From assembly GCF_040581415.1 (NCBI RefSeq), contig NZ_CP114014.1, positions 2,108,001-2,172,000 of the forward strand: DNA of 64,000 nucleotides, given 5' to 3'. How positions within the stretch are numbered: position 1 is the stretch's first letter; each line of letters starts with the position of its first letter. The position numbers and the translations under genes were made by a program. Source of the DNA: Paraconexibacter sp040581415. GTDB taxonomy: Bacteria; Actinomycetota; Thermoleophilia; Solirubrobacterales; Solirubrobacteraceae. Shown here in pieces: positions 16,079-23,963 of the stretch. The notes beneath the pieces are model-generated. The model saw only the letters and a list, made by a program, of their open reading frames with translations. It was not told where the DNA came from and did no database searches.

Positions 16079-16645
16079 GTGGCCCGTCCCGATCGGCATC
16101 GCGCAGACCTGGTGGCGCAGTCGGCGCGGCTGCTCCGGCGCAAGGGGTACACGGCGACGAGCGTCACGGAGATCCTCAACGCGGCCGGCGCGACCAACGG
16201 GTCGCTCTACCATCACTTCCCCGGCGGCAAGGAAGACCTGGCCCGCGCGACCGTGCAGGGCGCCGGCGAGCAGATCCTCAGGTACGTCCAGCACCTGCTC
16301 GACACGTCGGACGATGTGGCCGCGGCGGCTCAGGCCTGGATCGACGCGATGATCGCCGCGCTCCGCGCCGACCCTCGCGACGGTTGTCCGATCGCTCCGG
16401 CGGCGATCGAGTCGGCCGGCATCAGCGAGCCGCTCCGCAGCGTCGCCGCCGACGCGTTCGCCGCCTGGGAGGAGGCCTTCGCGGCGGCGCTTGCCCGCGA
16501 CCGGCCCCTTGCGACCGCACGCGCCCAGGCCGGCCTGCTGCTCAGCGCGCTCGAGGGCGCGCAGCTGCTCGACCGCACCGGGCGGCAGTGCGGGCACCTG
16601 CTCGCACTGCGCGAGGCCGTCCCGGCGCTGGTCGCGCGTCCGTGA
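16079..16645 (+). CDS. TetR-family transcriptional regulator (LmrA/YxaF-like)
   Basis: 188 residues from GTG 16079. The helix-turn-helix is TATSVTEILNAAGATNGSLY then HHFPGGKEDLAR, the pattern of the LmrA/YxaF/YcdC-like branch whose members sense electrophiles, quinones or flavonoids. The C-terminal domain has DPRDGCPIAPAAIESAG with a conserved cysteine typical of that branch. It very likely represses the divergent MDR reductase through the palindrome at 16046-16069; a reactive enone or quinone inducer would fit that target (inference). Confidence 0.88.
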   Translation: MARPDRHRADLVAQSARLLRRKGYTATSVTEILNAAGATNGSLYHHFPGGKEDLARATVQGAGEQILRYVQHLLDTSDDVAAAAQAWIDAMIAALRADPRDGCPIAPAAIESAGISEPLRSVAADAFAAWEEAFAAALARDRPLATARAQAGLLLSALEGAQLLDRTGRQCGHLLALREAVPALVARP

Positions 16646-17068
16646 CAGATCGTCCGGTCGCGCCCGGGCGGCGCGTCGACGCAGAACGTCGACGACGGCC
16701 GCATCGAGCAGCCGGTCCGTTAGGACGCTTGTACTAGGTGTCGTCACGCGGCCGGGCGCCCACACCGAGATCGACGGCCCCCACCTCACGGGCGCGAGCT
16801 GCTCGTGGGGGCCGGGCATCGAAGGCGTCCTGCACAGCGGCGTCTACGCGGCCTCCACAGTCCTGGGCCGTGAACTCACCCGCGAGGTCCGAGCGGGCGC
16901 CGTCCTCGGCACCCGTCCAGGCTCACGCCGATGGGCATGACTGGGGTCCGCTCGCGGTCTAACGCCGGCTCTCCGAGAAGCGCCCGGGGCAGAGAACGGC
17001 GCTCCGTGCGACGTGGAGCATGCATCTGGTGCTCACTGTCGCACGGAGCGCGGGTGGCAAGTAGCGGG
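16646..17068. other. intergenic region without a recognisable gene
   Basis: This 423-bp stretch lies between two convergent genes. Open frames across it have no family features and look like shadows of GC-rich DNA. The only structure noticed is the long hairpin at 17001-17049. Confidence 0.6.
17001..17049 (-). terminator. long hairpin downstream of the lipase gene
   Basis: Two 12-base arms, GCTCCGTGCGAC and GTCGCACGGAGC, pair perfectly across a 25-base interior in which GAGCA and TGCTC add a second stem. It begins about 20 bases past the lipase stop. There is no T-tract, so if it terminates transcription it does so as an actinobacterial-type hairpin; a recombination scar is another possibility. 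Confidence 0.5.
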
Positions 17069-18577
17069 CTAGGCAGACCGCCCGGCGACGCGTGCGGTGG
17101 CGATCGTCTTGCCGCGAAGGAGCAGCCGTGCGGTGCGGGCCTTGGTGGAGCGGGCGACGGTGATGGCCGCCACGCCTTTCTGGTTCGTCCGCGTCTGCCG
17201 ACCGCCGAAGCGGATCGTCGCGCCGGACAGCGCTCTGCCGGTTGCGGTGCGGGCACGGAAGCGCACCGTCATGCGGCGTCCGGCGTACGTGCGGCCGAGC
17301 ACCTTCAGCGTGGCCTTCCGCGTCGTGGTGCTGGGGGGTGTGGGGAGAGCCGTCGTGTTGCGCGGTGGGCAGGTGCTCGGCGCGGGCCGCCCGGCGAAGC
17401 GGTCGTCGAGGTAGTCGATGGCGGGGACGACGTATCTGAGGCCGCCGATGGCGTGTTCGCCGAGGCGGTCGCGGACGTATTGGATGCGGGCGCCCTTGGC
17501 GCACTGGGCGGCGACGGCGTGATCGGCCTGCTCGACGAAGGCGAGCTGATCGCCGACCTCGTGGAAGAGGAACGCCGGTGCTGACATGGGCGGTGCGAGG
17601 GTCACGTCGCCGTGGGCGAAGGCCTTCTGGACCTGCAGGAGCGCCGCGAGCGCCTTGCCGTCGGGCAGCTTGAAGTAGTCGGAGGTCTTGCCGAGGGGCT
17701 GGGAGGTGACCACACCGCCGCACCCGTATCCGTCGGCTGCGGCGGTCGCGACGACGTCCTTGCCGTGGTCGTTGAGCAAGGCCTGGAGGCCCAGCTCGGG
17801 GAAGGCGCGATCGGTCCCGATGAAGACGCCGATCAGCGCGCCGAAGAAGGGGCTGCCGTCGATCCGCGGGAGGACCTCGATCAGCCGGGCCGGCAGGTCG
17901 GATGCGGCAACGCCGACGAGGTTGACGTCGGGCGCGTACTCGGCGCGGAGGATGCTCGACCACATCGTGGGGATCGCGCCGCCTGAGGTGCCCATGGCGG
18001 TCACCGGTGTGTCGGGGCTCATGCCGGCCTTGCGTGCGCGGGTGATCGCGCGGGCGCCGTCGAGCACGGACTGCCCGGCCAGGGGTGCGGCGGTCCACTG
18101 CGCCTCGAGGCCCTCGTAGTCGACGACCAGGACGTTCCAGCCCTGCCGCAGCAGCATGCCGTAGACGGGGCCCTCGATCACGGTCGCGAGCCCGACCCCG
18201 AACTCCTGCAGGGTGCGCGACGGGGAGCAGTCCAGCGACAGCGAGTCGTAGGCGGGGCTGTACAGCACCAGCGGCCTCGGCCCCGTCGGCGGCTTGGCCG
18301 GCTCGAGCAGCGTGGCGGCCGTCGCCGTGGGCCGGCCCGACGAGTCGGTCGTGCGGAAGAAGATCTGCTCGCTGTCCGCGGCCGCCCCGCCGAAGAGGCT
18401 GACGTTGGTCTGCACGGTGCGGCTGCGGATGACGGCGCCGGGGGACAGCGACGCGATGTTCGCCGGCACGGCGTAGAACGGGTCCTCGGACGCCTTCGGC
18501 AGCTGGGCGGACGCTGCCGTCGGCGCTGCCAAGCCCGCGGCGATCATGAGGACGGAGAGACGACACCGGAAGGACAC
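17069..18577 (-). CDS. secreted lipase (secretory lipase family) with C-terminal Ig-like domain
   Basis: 502 residues with a clean signal peptide ending ASAQ (about 25). The lipase domain matches 13373-14860 segment by segment: EDPFYAVPANIASLSPGAVI, YSPAYDSLSLDCSPS, VVDYEGLEAQW, and the nucleophile elbow TAMGTSGGAIPTMWSSIL. A proline/threonine linker (PPRNTTALPTPPSTTT) leads to a C-terminal beta domain (about 410-502) of the filler/Ig-like or carboxypeptidase-regulatory type that differs from the tail of its paralogue. Secreted esterase/lipase activity is the likely role. Divergent from its own TetR gene with a palindrome over the junction. Confidence 0.85.
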   Translation of the reverse strand: MSFRCRLSVLMIAAGLAAPTAASAQLPKASEDPFYAVPANIASLSPGAVIRSRTVQTNVSLFGGAAADSEQIFFRTTDSSGRPTATAATLLEPAKPPTGPRPLVLYSPAYDSLSLDCSPSRTLQEFGVGLATVIEGPVYGMLLRQGWNVLVVDYEGLEAQWTAAPLAGQSVLDGARAITRARKAGMSPDTPVTAMGTSGGAIPTMWSSILRAEYAPDVNLVGVAASDLPARLIEVLPRIDGSPFFGALIGVFIGTDRAFPELGLQALLNDHGKDVVATAAADGYGCGGVVTSQPLGKTSDYFKLPDGKALAALLQVQKAFAHGDVTLAPPMSAPAFLFHEVGDQLAFVEQADHAVAAQCAKGARIQYVRDRLGEHAIGGLRYVVPAIDYLDDRFAGRPAPSTCPPRNTTALPTPPSTTTRKATLKVLGRTYAGRRMTVRFRARTATGRALSGATIRFGGRQTRTNQKGVAAITVARSTKARTARLLLRGKTIATARVAGRSA

Positions 18578-18595
18578 GATACGAAACTAGCAGTG

Positions 18596-18620
18596 ATCGT
18601 ACTGTCATGTGTACTACGAT
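18596..18620. promoter_or_regulatory. putative TetR operator
   Basis: Inverted repeat ATCGTA...TACGAT with 13 bases between arms, in the short gap between lipase and TetR. It covers a GTG at 18609 that could otherwise start the TetR gene, favouring the later GTG at 18627. Likely site of autoregulation and lipase repression. Confidence 0.5.
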
Positions 18621-18626
18621 TCACAG

Positions 18627-19226
18627 GTGGCTCTCATCGACGCGTGGCCTGCGACCCAACCGCGCCGGTTCAGCGAGCGCCAGCACGCCGTGCTCGACGC
18701 GCTCGAGCAGGTCTTCGACGAACGCGGCCTGAGGGCCGTCACGCTCAGCGATCTGACCGCGGCGGCCCGCTGCTCGCGCACGACGCTGTACGACATCGCT
18801 CCGGGCAAGGAGCAGCTGTTCCTCGTCGTCCTCGACCGCGTCATGCGCCGCATCGCTGCCGGCGGCCGCGACGCGGCCGCCCGCGTCGACGACCCGATCG
18901 AGCAGGTCGCTGCCATCACCACCGCGGCCGCCGCGGGCCTCGGCCGGATGTCCCCGGTATTCCTGGACAGCGTGAATGCCCACCCAGCGGCGACACTGCT
19001 CTACGAGCGTCACGTCAGCGACGCCCGCGACACCGTCGAGCGGGTCATGCAGCACGCCATCGACCAGCGCCTCTGCCGACCGATCCACCCGCGGGTCGTC
19101 GCCGACTCCCTGATCGTCCTGGCCCTCCACTTCGGTGGGCCCCGCGCGATGCCCGCGCACGATCTTGGGCCGACCGAAGCGCTCCGTCAGGCGCTCGACC
19201 TGCTCGTCGCCGGGCTACGCGCCTAA
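18627..19226 (+). CDS. TetR-family transcriptional regulator
   Basis: 199 residues from GTG 18627 (VALIDAWPATQPRRFSERQ); an earlier GTG at 18609 adds six residues but lies inside the putative operator. The helix-turn-helix reads RAVTLSDLTAAARCSRTTLY then DIAPGKEQLF, a slightly divergent TetR turn. The C-terminal domain has no recognisable ligand type. Back to back with the secreted lipase at 17069-18577, so probably its repressor. With 12594-13241/13373, this is the second lipase-TetR pair in 6 kb. Confidence 0.85.
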   Translation: MALIDAWPATQPRRFSERQHAVLDALEQVFDERGLRAVTLSDLTAAARCSRTTLYDIAPGKEQLFLVVLDRVMRRIAAGGRDAAARVDDPIEQVAAITTAAAAGLGRMSPVFLDSVNAHPAATLLYERHVSDARDTVERVMQHAIDQRLCRPIHPRVVADSLIVLALHFGGPRAMPAHDLGPTEALRQALDLLVAGLRA

Positions 19227-19383
19227 GCACGACCACCCACCGCCGGGCGAGCGCATACCCGCAAGCTCGGAAATGCCCGATGCGAGCGCCTCGCCGACGG
19301 CGAGACCCGGATCGTCACACCTTCCGCCGGTGGCGCCCTGAAGATGGACGAAACCCCTGCCGACCACGGGGGTACGGAGCATC

Positions 19384-20175
19384 GTGAGCCAGCAGCGCGC
19401 CCTCATACCCGCGGTTCCAGCCGCAGAGCCCGTCCTTCGGCCCTCGCTCGAGACGCTGCAGCCGCGCCTCGCGGACGGCCGGACGACCAGCGTCTACGTG
19501 GCCGCGTTCCCCCTAGCCGGCCTGCAGTTGAGCGTGCGCCGCCTCGACGAACCGGCGACGCTCGTGCGCTGGTGCCGCGATGCGGGCGTCCAGCACGCGA
19601 TCGTGGGTGGCTTCTTCGTCCGGCCGCACAACTCGCCGCTCGGGGAGCTGCGCATCGACGGCCTCCCGATCGCGCACGTGCCCTTCACCGCTCCGTGGGA
19701 CAGGGTGCGCGCAAGCGTCCACGCCGGCCCGGCCGGCGTCGCCATCGCGCGCCGGCACGAGCTGCCGGCTGCCCCGGACGGCGACCTGCTGCAGGCCGGA
19801 CCGCTCCTCGTCCGCGACGGCGCGAGCGCCATCACCGCGCTGGACGAAGAGGGCTTCAGCGCAGGAGCGGACCAGTTCGACTCGGACATCAGCGACGGCA
19901 GGCACCCGCGGTCGGCTCTCGCGCTGACCGACACGCACCTGCTCGCGGTCACCTGCGACGGTCGTCACGAGAGCGACGCCGGGCTGACGCTCGGTGAGCT
20001 GGCCGCCCAGCTCGTCGCACTCGGTGCGCGATCGGGCATGAACCTCGACGGCGGGGGCTCCACCGCGCTCGTCTGCGACGGGGCGCTCGTCAACCGGCCC
20101 CGAGAGCAGCACGGGGTGGACCTGCTGGACGGGCGCCCGATCTCGACCGCGCTCGTCCTCTCGTACGGCGCCTGA
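19384..20175 (+). CDS. phosphodiester glycosidase family protein
   Basis: 263 residues from a GTG with GGAG eight bases before. The NAGPA-type phosphodiester glycosidase fold is marked by VGGFFVRPHNSPLGELRIDG early and by GARSGMNLDGGGSTALVCDG near the end, the latter being the family's signature. Related enzymes remove or hydrolyse sugar phosphodiesters and act in exopolysaccharide metabolism. No signal peptide is seen, so a cytosolic or leaderless role is implied. A glycosyltransferase gene follows 44 bp downstream on the same strand, supporting a glycan-related job. Confidence 0.8.
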   Translation: MSQQRALIPAVPAAEPVLRPSLETLQPRLADGRTTSVYVAAFPLAGLQLSVRRLDEPATLVRWCRDAGVQHAIVGGFFVRPHNSPLGELRIDGLPIAHVPFTAPWDRVRASVHAGPAGVAIARRHELPAAPDGDLLQAGPLLVRDGASAITALDEEGFSAGADQFDSDISDGRHPRSALALTDTHLLAVTCDGRHESDAGLTLGELAAQLVALGARSGMNLDGGGSTALVCDGALVNRPREQHGVDLLDGRPISTALVLSYGA

Positions 20176-20219
20176 CGCCCGCGGAGCATCGCGGCACGCG
20201 GGTGCCATAGTGGAGGGAC

Positions 20220-21629
20220 TTGACTCCTGGCCTACGCGTTGTCTCCGGAACCATCTTCTACCCCCGGGGCGGCTCGTCGTTCGTGACACGGGCGCTGACC
20301 CGCGGCCTCGCCGCCGACGAAGGCGTCGAGGTCACCCTGCTCGCGGGGTCGCGCCACGATCAGTCGGGCCACGGGGACGCCCGCCGGTTCTACACCGGGC
20401 TGGACCTGCACGAGGTCGACTTCACCCCGTCCCTCGCCGCCGCCGATCCGACAGCTCACCGGGCGACGGTCCCGGGCACCGCACCACTGCAGCCCTCCTA
20501 CGAGGACCGGCCGAACGCCAGCGACCGCGTCTTCACCCGCCTGGACGCTGCGGCGTTCGAGGAGCACGTGAGCGCGTGGTCCCGCGAGCTCGTGGACGCG
20601 GGCGCGGCGACCGCCGACGTCCTGCACCTGCACCACCTGACGCCGCTGCACGAGGCCGCGGCCCGCGTCGCCCCCGACGTGCCGGTGGTGACGCACCTGC
20701 ACGGGACGGAACTCCTTCTCCTGGAGGCGATCGAGGCCGGCGAGCTGGGCGGACCGCACGCGCAGGCGTGGCGCGAGCGGCTGTGCCGGTGGGCGCACAC
20801 GAGCGCGTGCCTGATCGTCGCCCCGGGCAACCGCGCCCGCGCCATGCGCGTGCTCGACCTCGGCCGCGACCGGTTCGCGGAGCTTCCCAACGGCTTCGAC
20901 CCGGTCACCTTCCGGCCGCTGCGCGTGAACCGCGAGGCCGTCTGGCGTCGCGTCCTGGTCGACGAGCCGCGTGGCTGGCTGCCGGATGCGGGGCCCGGGT
21001 CGATCGCCTACGACGCGGACGTCCTCGAGCGCTTCCGGCACGGACCCGTCGTGCTCTTCGTCGGGCGGTTCACCAGCGTCAAGCGGTTGCCGCTCCTGTT
21101 GGACTGCTTCGCAGCCGCCCAGGCACGAACCCCGCTCGGCGCGACGCTCGTCCTCGTCGGCGGGCATCCCGGCGAGTGGGAGGGTGAGCATCCGGCCGAC
21201 GCCGTCGCCCGCCTCGGGCGCGACGACGTGCTGCTCGCCGGCTGGCACGAGCAGGACGAGCTGCCCGAGCTCCTGGCTGCGGCCGACCTGCTGGTGCTGC
21301 CGTCCGCGCGGGAGAGCTTCGGGCAGGTGATCGTCGAGGCGATGGCGTGCGGCGTCGCGCCGGTCGCGGCCGCGTCCCTCGGCCCCGCGAGGATCATCGA
21401 GGACGGACGCACCGGCTGGCTCTTCGACGTCGACGACGCCGATGCCCTGACGCACGCTCTCACCGAAGCGCTGTCGGATGCGGGTGAGCGGCAGCGTCGC
21501 GCCGCTGCGGGCGAGCGGTCCGCGCTCGAGCGGTTCACCTGGCCGGCGGTCGCCGCGCAGCTGGCGGACCTCCTTCGCGCGGCCGCCGGCGACGTTCCCC
21601 GCCAGACGCAGAGCACCCGGGACCGCTGA
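20220..21629 (+). CDS. GT4-family glycosyltransferase
   Basis: 469 residues from a TTG start with a strong GGAGG four bases upstream (20212-20216). GT-B fold: the N-terminal half carries the PRGGSSFVTRALTRGLA loop and VTHLHGTELLLLEAIEAG; the C-terminal half has GPVVLFVGRFTSVKRLPLLL and the nucleotide-sugar E-x7-E motif in ESFGQVIVEAMACGVAPV. It transfers a sugar from an activated donor, probably at the membrane face, to a lipid or polysaccharide acceptor. Linked to the phosphodiester glycosidase upstream. The acceptor is unknown. Confidence 0.88.
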   Translation: MTPGLRVVSGTIFYPRGGSSFVTRALTRGLAADEGVEVTLLAGSRHDQSGHGDARRFYTGLDLHEVDFTPSLAAADPTAHRATVPGTAPLQPSYEDRPNASDRVFTRLDAAAFEEHVSAWSRELVDAGAATADVLHLHHLTPLHEAAARVAPDVPVVTHLHGTELLLLEAIEAGELGGPHAQAWRERLCRWAHTSACLIVAPGNRARAMRVLDLGRDRFAELPNGFDPVTFRPLRVNREAVWRRVLVDEPRGWLPDAGPGSIAYDADVLERFRHGPVVLFVGRFTSVKRLPLLLDCFAAAQARTPLGATLVLVGGHPGEWEGEHPADAVARLGRDDVLLAGWHEQDELPELLAAADLLVLPSARESFGQVIVEAMACGVAPVAAASLGPARIIEDGRTGWLFDVDDADALTHALTEALSDAGERQRRAAAGERSALERFTWPAVAAQLADLLRAAAGDVPRQTQSTRDR

Positions 21630-21755
21630 CGCTCTTCGCTGCAAGTCACCAACCTGCGGCCGGTGCCGGCGTTCAGGTTCGTGCAGCGACGCTCGCGTCG
21701 GTCGCCCCGACCGTGGCGACAACAGCGTCGTCCACCACACCGAAAAGGAATCCGC

Positions 21756-21830
21756 ATGCTCTACACCATCATCGCTGTCCTGCTGATCATCGCCCTCGTC
21801 ATGTTCATCACGGGCCGCCGCCGGGTGTAG
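21756..21830 (+). CDS. 24-residue single-pass membrane microprotein
   Basis: ATG 21756 is preceded by AAAAGGAA, a good ribosome site six bases away. The predicted product begins MLYTIIAVLLIIALVM, is hydrophobic for residues 3-19 and ends in GRRRV, a positive-inside tail: a textbook one-helix membrane peptide. Very short hydrophobic proteins of this kind (annotated hydrophobic or lmo0937-like) are widespread and of unknown role. It lies between the glycosyltransferase and cupin genes, with no shared operon evident. Confidence 0.65.
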   Translation: MLYTIIAVLLIIALVMFITGRRRV

Positions 21831-21882
21831 CTCGCGAAGCCGTGGGGCGCTGGGCGGCCGGGCGGCCGGGCGTCGATGCGTC

Positions 21883-22278
21883 TCAGGCGGCGTACTCTCC
21901 GTCGGTGACGTGTCGTCCCCACGTGACGGGGCTTCCCGATTCGTCGGTCTGCTGGATGGCGAGGTGCGCCATGAACCGCGTGGGGGAGGCACCGTGCCAG
22001 TGGTTCTCGCCGGGCTCGAAGAACACGCGATCGCCGGGACGGATCGTCTCGATCTCCCCGCCCTCGCGCTGGCACCGTCCGACGCCCTCGGTGACGAAGA
22101 TCGTCTGGCCGTGCGGGTGCGTGTGCCACGCGGTCCGGGCGCCCGGGGCGAAGTGGACGAGGGCGGCGGCGTAGGTGGAGGTGCCGGCCGGGGCGGCCGC
22201 GGCGTCGATGTAGACGTCGCCGGTGAACCAGTCGGCCGGTCCCTTCATGGTGTCGATGTCGCTGCGCGTGATCTGCAT
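21883..22278 (-). CDS. cupin-domain protein
   Basis: 131 residues forming a single cupin barrel. The metal-binding motif 1 is PGARTAWHTHPHGQTIFVTE and motif 2 contains PGDRVFFEPGENHWHGASP; two His-x-His ligands and a glutamine/glutamate are present. It resembles cupins annotated as (R)-mandelonitrile lyase-like or carboxymuconolactone-decarboxylase-associated proteins. Without partners the reaction cannot be named. It is divergent from the TetR at 22373 with under 100 bp between, so it may be a second target of that regulator. Confidence 0.8.
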   Translation of the reverse strand: MQITRSDIDTMKGPADWFTGDVYIDAAAAPAGTSTYAAALVHFAPGARTAWHTHPHGQTIFVTEGVGRCQREGGEIETIRPGDRVFFEPGENHWHGASPTRFMAHLAIQQTDESGSPVTWGRHVTDGEYAA

Positions 22279-22372
22279 CGGGTCAGCGTAACCGCGCGAT
22301 CGCGAGCTCTCGGATGTCGACGCGGTGGCCGCACGGGGAGGTCCTGCTCAGCGGCCGGTAGCCTGCCCGCCG

Positions 22373-23008
22373 GTGAGCACCAAGCCCGACGGCCACGCCC
22401 GCCGCAAGGCCGAGACCCGCGTCAAGCTCCTCGACGCCGCGCGGACGGTCTTCGCGCGGCAGGGCATCGACGCCACCCGGATCAACGAGGTCACCGAGGA
22501 GGCGGGTGTCGGCTTCGGGTCGTTCTACAACCACTTCGAGAGCAAGGACGCCATCGTGGCGGCCGTGATGGAGGAGGTCGCTCGGGCGATCGGCGCCGCC
22601 ATCGACGCGGCGACCGCGGACGTCGACGATCCGGCCGAGGTCGTCGCGATCGCCCACCGGGTCCTGATCGGCCAGGCGGTGGGCGACCCCGAGTTCGGCT
22701 GGCTGCTGCTTCGCCTGGAGCTCTCGCACGACCTCGCGACGACCGCGCTCGGCCCGTACGCGATCCGCGATCTCGAGCGCGGCGTCGCGAGCGGGCGCTT
22801 CGCTGTCGCCGACCCCCTGGTCGCGCTCGCGGCGACCGGTGGAGCTCTGCTCGGCGTGATCCGGGCGGTCCTGCAGGGCCGGGGCGGGGCGGACCCGGCC
22901 GAGCACCATGCGGCCGGTGTCCTGCGGATGCTGGGAGTGCCGGCCGACGAGGCGAGCGAGGTGGCCGCTCGGTCGCTCCCGGCGATCGAAGTCCGTCGCT
23001 CAACGTGA
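22373..23008 (+). CDS. TetR-family transcriptional regulator
   Basis: 211 residues from GTG 22373 (VSTKPDGHARRKAETRVKLL). The helix-turn-helix is DATRINEVTEEAGVGFGSFY then NHFESKDAIV. The C-terminal domain is long and regular, AcrR-like. It is the first gene of a rightward cluster of seven genes ending at 29421 and its stop lies beside the perfect palindrome at 23010-23025, so it probably represses the catabolic operon starting with the acyltransferase. The divergent cupin gene could share its control. Confidence 0.88.
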   Translation: MSTKPDGHARRKAETRVKLLDAARTVFARQGIDATRINEVTEEAGVGFGSFYNHFESKDAIVAAVMEEVARAIGAAIDAATADVDDPAEVVAIAHRVLIGQAVGDPEFGWLLLRLELSHDLATTALGPYAIRDLERGVASGRFAVADPLVALAATGGALLGVIRAVLQGRGGADPAEHHAAGVLRMLGVPADEASEVAARSLPAIEVRRST

Positions 23009-23009
23009 T

Positions 23010-23025
23010 CTGATGACATCATCAG
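23010..23025. promoter_or_regulatory. perfect 16-bp palindrome, probable TetR operator
   Basis: CTGATGACATCATCAG is fully symmetrical and lies one base past the TetR stop, followed by TTGACG (23032-23037), a good -35 element. It is well placed to control transcription of the acyltransferase-to-P450 genes independently of the TetR gene. TetR binding is inference. Confidence 0.6.
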
Positions 23026-23067
23026 AAAAACTTGACGAAATGATCAGACTTGTGTCATCGTGGGTGC

Positions 23068-23907
23068 ATGGAGCCCACCGCAAGCCTGCTGCCGATTCCC
23101 AGCTCTCGCGTCGCTGACACGCTCAAGGGCGTCCTGGACGTCGCGCACCGGGTGACGCAGCCGGTGTTCGTCGGCCTCGAGAACGTCCCGACGGACGGGC
23201 CGTTCATGCTCGTCGGGAACCACCAGCTGCTCGGGATGCAGGACCTGCCGACGCTCGTGCGGGAGCTCGAGGTCCGCCGCGGCATCCGCGTGCGCGGCCT
23301 GGCCGACCACTTCCACTTCGCGGTGCCCGGGTGGCGCGACCTCCTCGTCCGCATGGGCGCAGTGCCTGGCACGCGCGAGAACTGCGCCGCGCTACTGGCG
23401 GCCGGCGAGGCCGTCCTCGTCTTCCCCGGCGGTGCCCGCGAGGTGTACAAGCGCGCCGGGCAGCGCTACGAGCTGCTGTGGGGGGAGCGGACCGGATTCG
23501 CGCGGATGGCGATCGCGGCCGGCTGCCCGATCGTCCCGTTCGCCGCGTACGGCGCGGAGGACCGCTTCGACGTGCTCATCGACGTCGACCATCCCCTCGC
23601 GGCCCCCGTCCGGGCTGTCGCCGGCCGGCTGGGCCGGGACGACGTCGGCACCGTCCTCGTGAAGGGCCGCACGCTCGGCGTCCTGCCCGGCACCGACCGG
23701 CTGGCGTTCCGCTTCGGCGCGCCGATCGACACCGCCGAGTGGGCGGGCCGGGCCGAGGATGCGGATGCGCGCGCCGCCTGCCGCGACCGCGTCAAGGGCG
23801 AGGTCGAGGCCGGCCTCGCGTTCCTCGCGCAGCGGCAGGCCGCCGACCCGCGACGCACCCTCCTGCCGCGCGCGATCGACGCCGTCCGCGACGCGCTGCC
23901 CGTCTGA
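23068..23907 (+). CDS. DAGAT-like lysophospholipid acyltransferase family protein
   Basis: 279 residues starting MEPTASLL. The acyltransferase signature is NHQLLGMQD (about residue 55) with the downstream FPGGAREVYKR block and YELLWGERTGFARMA, the pattern of the diacylglycerol-acyltransferase/phytyl-ester-synthase-like group (PF03982 type). The protein lacks obvious membrane helices and is probably peripheral. It would esterify a lipid alcohol or diglyceride with an acyl-CoA. As the leading gene of a degradative operon its role is puzzling; storing or activating a hydrophobic substrate is one idea. Confidence 0.75.
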   Translation: MEPTASLLPIPSSRVADTLKGVLDVAHRVTQPVFVGLENVPTDGPFMLVGNHQLLGMQDLPTLVRELEVRRGIRVRGLADHFHFAVPGWRDLLVRMGAVPGTRENCAALLAAGEAVLVFPGGAREVYKRAGQRYELLWGERTGFARMAIAAGCPIVPFAAYGAEDRFDVLIDVDHPLAAPVRAVAGRLGRDDVGTVLVKGRTLGVLPGTDRLAFRFGAPIDTAEWAGRAEDADARAACRDRVKGEVEAGLAFLAQRQAADPRRTLLPRAIDAVRDALPV

Positions 23908-23963
23908 TCGCCGCAGGCCACCGACGCCCCCGTCCGAGTCCCGCAAGACCAAGGAGCCCCACC

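Noticed and set aside
16491..16962. Small open frames downstream of the TetR at 16079
   Set aside because: Overlap the TetR end, show no domain features, and codon pattern looks like shadow frames; region left as intergenic.
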